From Blautia sp. (GTDB taxonomy: Bacteria > Bacillota > Clostridia > Lachnospirales > Lachnospiraceae), in contig JAFTPT010000018.1 in the NCBI GenBank assembly GCA_017463155.1, positions 1 through 64,000 of the forward strand: DNA of 64,000 nt. The letters are read 5' to 3'. Made by a program: the position numbers and the translations under genes. Below the pieces are notes generated by a model. It made no database searches. It was not told the origin of the DNA and worked only from the letters and a program-made list of their open reading frames with translations. Every line of letters begins with the position of its first letter. Position 1 is the stretch's first letter. Below are positions 59,081-64,000 of this stretch, in pieces.

Positions 59081-60214
59081 ATGGCTTCTTCGATCACTCC
59101 GGGACAGATCCGCCGGAACAACCGCCTGCAGGTCTATCACTATATCTACAACCAGCGTCGTGTCTCCCAGCAGGACATCTGCTACGGGCTGGGCCTCAGC
59201 CGTCCCACCGTCACGCGTATCCTGCCCGAGCTTGAAAAAAAAGGACTCATACGGCAAAGCGGGCCGATCACCTCGGACCAGGTCGGGCGAAAGGCAGGGG
59301 CATGGTCCATCTGCACCGATCACCAGGTCGCCCTGGGCGTTTCCCTCACGGCAGAGGAGGTCCGGATCATGGCCGTGGACCTGTACGGACAGGCATCCAC
59401 GCCATTCTCGATCAACCTCGCCTACCACAACGCGGACTTTTATTATAAGGAAGTCTGCCGCCACATCAACGAATACGTCAGCCGGTCGGGATTTGTCTCC
59501 TCCCAGGTCATGGGGATCGGGATCACGCTGCCCGGGCTCATCGCGCCGGACGGTCAGTATGTGATCTACGGAAAACTTCTCAAAAACACCGGCATGCCGG
59601 TCAGCGTGTTTTCGGATCACCTTTCCCGGCCCTGCACGCTGATCCGCGACATGAACAGCGCCGCGGTCATCGAGCTCTGGCATTCACCGGAGCTTGACAG
59701 CGCTTTTTATCTGTCCCTCTCCGAACACCTGGGCGCCGCCCTCATCAGCGGCCGGGCGATGCTGACCGGAAAGCACGGGCACTCGGCGGTCATCGAGCAT
59801 CTCCCCATGGTTCCGGACGGAGAACTCTGCTACTGCGGCAAACACGGCTGTGCCGAGACGGTCTGCTCGGCGCGTGCCCTCCTCCGGGAAGGAGAAGACC
59901 CGGCCGTCTTCTTTGAAAAGGCCAGGCAGAACGGTTCCCGTGAAGAACAGCGTCTCCGGAAATACCTGCAGGATCTCTCGACCCTGATCTGCCGTCTGCA
60001 CCTTGTCTATGACACGGATTTTATCCTGGGCGGCACGCTCTCCCGGCATCTGACAAACGCGGACGTCGCCTTCCTTCACGAGCAGGTGCGCAGCATGACG
60101 CCGATCAGTGAAGATCCGGATTTCATCTCCGTCAGCAAAGCGCCGGATACGCCGCTTGCCGTGGGCGCCGCGCTCCCCTATATCTGGAGTTTTCTGGGAA
60201 GGGACGATATCTAA
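59081..60214 (+). CDS. ROK family transcriptional regulator
   Basis: 377 residues from the ATG at 59081 (MASSITPGQ), 9 bases after AAAGGA; an in-frame ATG at 59072 directly abuts that site. N-terminal winged helix (QQDICYGLGLSRPTVTRILPELEKKGLI) then a ROK domain with the zinc motif CYCGKHGCAE and sugar-binding GKHGHSAVIEH. Likely a repressor responding to a sugar. Its stop overlaps the stop of the convergent XRE gene by 4 bases. Confidence 0.9.
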   Translation: MASSITPGQIRRNNRLQVYHYIYNQRRVSQQDICYGLGLSRPTVTRILPELEKKGLIRQSGPITSDQVGRKAGAWSICTDHQVALGVSLTAEEVRIMAVDLYGQASTPFSINLAYHNADFYYKEVCRHINEYVSRSGFVSSQVMGIGITLPGLIAPDGQYVIYGKLLKNTGMPVSVFSDHLSRPCTLIRDMNSAAVIELWHSPELDSAFYLSLSEHLGAALISGRAMLTGKHGHSAVIEHLPMVPDGELCYCGKHGCAETVCSARALLREGEDPAVFFEKARQNGSREEQRLRKYLQDLSTLICRLHLVYDTDFILGGTLSRHLTNADVAFLHEQVRSMTPISEDPDFISVSKAPDTPLAVGAALPYIWSFLGRDDI

Positions 60215-61689
60215 AGCGGCTTTTTCGCTTTCAAAAGCCCGTCCGTCCGGACGCGGTATTCCTGTGCCAGTTCCCGGAGCCACAGAAGCGTCTCCTCCTT
60301 GTCCAGCACATATTCGCTTCGGGGCAGATACTCCGCAAAATCCAGGAAGGTCTTTGCGAGATTCAGGCTCGGAACGCTCATATTGTAGACTCTGTCGCTC
60401 TCGTCGCTCCGCCCCAGATAAATATCGAACCGGGTCGCGCTGAAACCGAAGCGAAGACCTTTCGGCATATCCAGCAGCAGCTCGTTGATCAGCCGCCCGT
60501 CCATGATGTCCTCCTCGATCACCCGGATCAGGCGTTCCAGAAGAAGAATACGTTCATGCTCCGAGAATGGCGAAGACACGTCGCGTATGGTCTCGGGGAT
60601 GATTCCTTCCTCCATGAAGCTGCGTATTCCCTCTTTTGTGAAGGCCAGGAAATGGTATCCGACATTTTTCAGCTTCCAGATAAAATCCGGATACTCCAAA
60701 GCCTTTCTCCAGACCGAATCCTCTCCCAGGCATTCCGGGCGGATCCGGCGCCGGATCTCACTCCGGGACGCAAATCCCACCAGAAACGGCTGCCAGGCCA
60801 GACGGAAAAAACGACCTCCGGCTTCCGGTTCCATCAGCATTTTAAGGACAGCATCCTCCCCCGTCTCCATCTGGATCAGGGGATGCGTGTACAGAAACGT
60901 CTGCTGAAAGGTCCTCGATACATACTGCCGTATGTTCAGATTCGTGACAGACATGATATTCTCAAAGGATCCATCCATAAAAAGAACCTGCGAGGATGTC
61001 AGCACATAGTACGGGAAGGGCATGGCCGAATGATCCCCGTGATCATAGAAGAAAGCCGCCTTGTATTTCTCCTCCGCGATCAGGCTCAGAGCCGCCGAGT
61101 ATTTGAGGATCCGGATCCTTGCCACGCTGTCATCCTGATCCGCGTCCTCGATCGGCACAATGTGGGTGATCCTGAGATTGGTGTCATACTGTCTGTACAG
61201 CGTACAAAGAAAATGAAAGAAATACCCATGCATCATCGGGATCATCAGCGTGATCTGCGGATGAGGCTCCATCAGTTCCTTGCGGATCGCCGTCCGAAGG
61301 ACTGTCCTTGTCACATGTTCTCCCGCCCAGAAACCCTCTGGCGCATCGATCTTTTCCTTTCCCTCCATCCGGAAGGTATCATCCTGCTGCAGGATCGCCT
61401 CGTCGAGCGAGGCAAAGGAGACCATGAACTGCACGATCTCGTTCCGCGTCTCAAAAGCGGCCTCTCCCTGCAGGAGCATGGCGTGGTATTCCAGGAAGGT
61501 TTGCATTTCCTTCGGCGAAAGCTGCAGATAATCCGCCAGCTGCCGCGTATTCTTGTAGGACAGGATCCGCTCTCCCGTCATGGCTTTGTGGATCGATGTC
61601 CGTTCCACACCGGCATTTCTCGATACCGCAGAGATCGATTCTCCTCTCCGCTTGATCAGAAACTGAAGATAATCTGAAAATTTTGACAT
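60211..61689 (-). CDS. XRE-type helix-turn-helix protein with unknown C-terminal domain
   Basis: 492 residues from the ATG at 61689 after CAGGAG. The N-terminal ~60 residues form a helix-turn-helix (GESISAVSRNAGVERTSIHK). The remaining ~430 residues have no domain I recognise; they contain no membrane segment and are mixed alpha/beta in appearance. Possibly a transcription factor with a novel sensor. Confidence 0.75.
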   Translation of the reverse strand: MSKFSDYLQFLIKRRGESISAVSRNAGVERTSIHKAMTGERILSYKNTRQLADYLQLSPKEMQTFLEYHAMLLQGEAAFETRNEIVQFMVSFASLDEAILQQDDTFRMEGKEKIDAPEGFWAGEHVTRTVLRTAIRKELMEPHPQITLMIPMMHGYFFHFLCTLYRQYDTNLRITHIVPIEDADQDDSVARIRILKYSAALSLIAEEKYKAAFFYDHGDHSAMPFPYYVLTSSQVLFMDGSFENIMSVTNLNIRQYVSRTFQQTFLYTHPLIQMETGEDAVLKMLMEPEAGGRFFRLAWQPFLVGFASRSEIRRRIRPECLGEDSVWRKALEYPDFIWKLKNVGYHFLAFTKEGIRSFMEEGIIPETIRDVSSPFSEHERILLLERLIRVIEEDIMDGRLINELLLDMPKGLRFGFSATRFDIYLGRSDESDRVYNMSVPSLNLAKTFLDFAEYLPRSEYVLDKEETLLWLRELAQEYRVRTDGLLKAKKPL

Positions 61690-61862
61690 GGCATTCTCCT
61701 GCTTTTGCAGATCTGTGACAAATTCTCCCAAAAATGACAGCACATTTTTTGGCACATCTTTATTTTCAGGCAAGGATTTGATACTTTTATTACATATGTA
61801 TTATATACTAGAAAACATCTCGAATCAATGCCTTCAGATCCTACAGAAAGAGAAGCTTTGTC

Positions 61863-62573
61863 ATGATAAAAACGGTTGTCTGCATGAAAGACTCTGAACA
61901 GAGATGTGTTCTCGCCGACCTGTGGTACTACTCACTGGCGGAGCTGGAAGACGTCCGTTTTTTGTATGCCTCGGATCTTGAAGAGCTGGCCGCTCTTTTC
62001 CGCAGGACGACCCAGACGCCGGAGCTGGTGATCCTGGACCGTACACTGCTTGCAGATCCGGATATGGACCTGTTTTCCCATCTTCGGGAGATCTCTGTCT
62101 TTACGGAGGTCATTCTGTACGATCACGATGAGACAGGCTCCCTTTCCGAAAAAGTCACAAGTTCCGGCACATTTTTCGCCACGCTCCATGAGCCGCTCTC
62201 CGCACGTGAGGTAGTCTCTGTGGCAACAGAGTTTCTGCAGACCCGGAACATGGACCTGATCAATTCCATCACGGTCAGGACAGGGGGGCGGACCCGCACC
62301 CTTCCCTGCCGGAAGATCCGCTACTTCGAGAGCAACGCCCGCAAGATCACCGCTTTCTTTGACAAAGAGGAGGTCGTCTTCTATATGAAAATGTCCGAGC
62401 TGGAAGAGCTTCTTCCAAACCCGGACTTTTTACGCTGCCATCAGCGCTATCTGCTGAACAAAAAGAACATCCTCTCCTTCGGGAACCAGGAGATCCTTCT
62501 GGACAACGGCCTTCACATTCCTGTCAGCAAGCGCTATCACCAGGAAGTCAAAAGGCTTCTTCGTTCTCTATGA
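61863..62573 (+). CDS. LytTR-family response regulator
   Basis: 236 residues. The N-terminal ~120 residues look like a divergent receiver domain (the candidate phosphorylation Asp is in LVILDRTLL), and the C-terminal part is a LytTR DNA-binding domain (RKIRYFESNARKITAFF, FLRCHQRYLLNKKNI). The ribosome binding site is weak (AGAGAAG). No partner kinase is visible. The coding end overlaps the convergent ABC gene by 26 bases. Confidence 0.82.
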   Translation: MIKTVVCMKDSEQRCVLADLWYYSLAELEDVRFLYASDLEELAALFRRTTQTPELVILDRTLLADPDMDLFSHLREISVFTEVILYDHDETGSLSEKVTSSGTFFATLHEPLSAREVVSVATEFLQTRNMDLINSITVRTGGRTRTLPCRKIRYFESNARKITAFFDKEEVVFYMKMSELEELLPNPDFLRCHQRYLLNKKNILSFGNQEILLDNGLHIPVSKRYHQEVKRLLRSL

Positions 62574-64000
62574 TCAGCTGCTGCTCATACAATTGTCTGT
62601 AATAGCCCTTCTGCCGCATCAGTTCTGCATGCTTTCCCCGTTCTATGATCTTTCCGTCCCTCACCACAAGGATCAGGTCCGCGTTCACGATCGTTGACAG
62701 TCTGTGGGCGATGATGAACGACGTCCTTCCTTCGATGACCGTCGAGATGGCGTTCTGGATCGCCTTTTCCGTCACGGTATCGATCGAGGAGGTCGCCTCG
62801 TCGAGCACCAGGATCCGCGGATCCGCCAGGATCGCCCGCGCAAAGGAAAGCAGCTGTTTTTCCCCTGTCGAAAGAAGCTCTCCGCCTTCTCCCACCTCGC
62901 TGTCAAGTCCATCCTCCATCCGGTTCAGTACCTGTTCTGCCGAAACCAGCCGCAGGGCCTGCAGGATCTCCTCATCCGTGGCGTCCGGCTTTCCGTAGCG
63001 CAGGTTGTCCCGGACGGTCCCCGAAAAAAGGTGCGGTGTCTGCAGGACATAGCCGATATGGCTGTGCAGCCACAGCTGGGAGCGTTCCCGGGCGTCCCGC
63101 CCGTCGATCAGAAGCTTCCCCTCCGTCGGCTCGTAAAAGCGGCACAGCAGGTTGACCAGCGTGGATTTCCCTGCGCCGGTCTCCCCCACGATCGCCACAT
63201 TCCGCCCCTTCGGGACAGTCAGATCAAAATGCCGGAGAACAAATTCATCTCCGTCCGGATACCGGAACGAGACGTCCCTGAATTCGATATCTCCGTAAAG
63301 TTCTTCCCAGTTCTCCTTCCGGGGATGAAAGCTGTCCCCGTATCTTTCGATCACCTCCGGCGTATCCGCCACATCCGATTCCACGGCCAGCAGCTTTGTA
63401 AACCGCTCGATATTGACCTGGATGGCAAAGACCGCCGACAGGGTCTCGATGATGTTCTGCACCGGCTCCAGCATCTCCAGGGCATAGGACATGAACACGG
63501 ACAGCGTTCCGATCCGCATCAGCCCCTCCCGGGTCAGAAGCCCGCCCCGCCACAGGACGAGGGACAGCACCAGGGACGACATCATCGTCACCAGCGAGAT
63601 AAAAAGAGCCGAAAAATGCGCCTCCCGGATGGACGTATGGTACATCTCTCCGGTATCGTCTTTGAAATCGCGGATCATCTTCTTTTCGACCCCGAGGACC
63701 TTGATGGTCCGGGAACCGGTGATCCCTTCGTTGTAATCCCCGGTGATGCGGGAATTGATCTCCCGGATCCTGCGGTTAAAGCCCAGCAGCTTTTTCTGGA
63801 ACCAGGTCATCAGAACGGCCGCGACCGGTACCAGCAGAAGGATCCGCATCGCAAGGCCGGCGTCGATCAGCAGCATCACCACCAGGATCCCCAGAAGGTA
63901 CGAACCGTTCCAGATGAAGTTCATCATCCGCCAGGACACCAGATCGCCGATCAGGCCGGTGTCCGACATGACGCGTGCATGGATATAGCCGACCGAATTC
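62548..64000 (-). CDS. ABC exporter half-transporter (partial, N-terminus off the window)
   Basis: Frame stays open to the right edge, so the start is outside. The visible 484 residues hold most of the membrane domain and a complete nucleotide-binding domain: Walker A GETGAGKST, signature LSTGEKQLLSFARA, Walker B ILVLDEATSS and the switch His in IIAHRLSTI. The signature is LSTGE rather than LSGGQ, as in some heterodimeric exporters; the partner may lie to the right. Substrate unknown (multidrug or lipid type). Confidence 0.9.
   Translation of the reverse strand, partial: NSVGYIHARVMSDTGLIGDLVSWRMMNFIWNGSYLLGILVVMLLIDAGLAMRILLLVPVAAVLMTWFQKKLLGFNRRIREINSRITGDYNEGITGSRTIKVLGVEKKMIRDFKDDTGEMYHTSIREAHFSALFISLVTMMSSLVLSLVLWRGGLLTREGLMRIGTLSVFMSYALEMLEPVQNIIETLSAVFAIQVNIERFTKLLAVESDVADTPEVIERYGDSFHPRKENWEELYGDIEFRDVSFRYPDGDEFVLRHFDLTVPKGRNVAIVGETGAGKSTLVNLLCRFYEPTEGKLLIDGRDARERSQLWLHSHIGYVLQTPHLFSGTVRDNLRYGKPDATDEEILQALRLVSAEQVLNRMEDGLDSEVGEGGELLSTGEKQLLSFARAILADPRILVLDEATSSIDTVTEKAIQNAISTVIEGRTSFIIAHRLSTIVNADLILVVRDGKIIERGKHAELMRQKGYYRQLYEQQLIIENEEAF

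Overview
The window looks like part of a Clostridia chromosome, most likely a Lachnospiraceae-type gut anaerobe with moderately high GC. The support is Gram-positive ribosome binding sites, an L10 leader, an isoleucine T-box, AsrABC sulfite reductase, MsmEFG-type sugar uptake next to GH36 alpha-galactosidase, and several [4Fe-4S] proteins. No phage, insertion sequence transposase, CRISPR array, tRNA or rRNA was seen.

Layout. 1-3990 (minus) is the str operon rpsL-rpsG-fusA-tuf; tuf runs off the left edge. 4104-5669 (plus) is a two-domain polyphosphate:AMP phosphotransferase. 5776-19414 is an alpha-galactoside uptake and breakdown region: two paralogous sugar-binding proteins, two permeases, a YesL-like protein, an unknown membrane protein, a GH36 alpha-galactosidase and three AraC regulators, with a degenerate-amidase/beta-lactamase fusion among them. 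19421-24285 (minus) holds an SH3-repeat protein and a Ser/Thr kinase - PP2C phosphatase - unknown protein cassette. 24476-33504 (minus) is rplJ-rplL and rpoB-rpoC, with a terminator and a separate promoter before rpoB. In many Firmicutes rpoC is followed directly by rpsL; here about 20 kb of other genes lie between them.

upp (33534-34163) is followed by about 1.1 kb without a credible gene (34164-35266). This stretch is the least explained part of the window. It holds a strong plus-strand promoter, a complex foldable RNA, an intrinsic terminator, a 33-bp inverted repeat around a 25-bp-arm hairpin, and a long nested hairpin whose end recurs after two other genes.

35267-42829 carries a LysR regulator divergent from an EamA transporter, a secreted SGNH hydrolase, a secreted TPR protein interrupted by an Ala/Glu/Thr repeat, a duplicated DUF6273 protein and two small proteins. 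43024-45823 is asrABC. 45985-54901 (minus) has a sugar-binding-domain/GGDEF protein, a Big_2/C39-like secreted protein, glycogen phosphorylase and a type-2 isoleucyl-tRNA synthetase under T-box control. 55375-64000 has a DEDDh exonuclease, a D-Ala-D-Ala carboxypeptidase, a ferredoxin-type aldo/keto reductase divergent from a ROK regulator, an XRE-type regulator, a LytTR regulator and a partial ABC exporter.

How it fits together: the alpha-galactosidase, permeases and binding proteins form one inducible sugar pathway under AraC-type control. That locus carries no transport ATPase, so a shared MsmK/MsmX-type ATPase elsewhere is expected. All calls are from reading the sequence; family names rest on motif recognition, not database searches.
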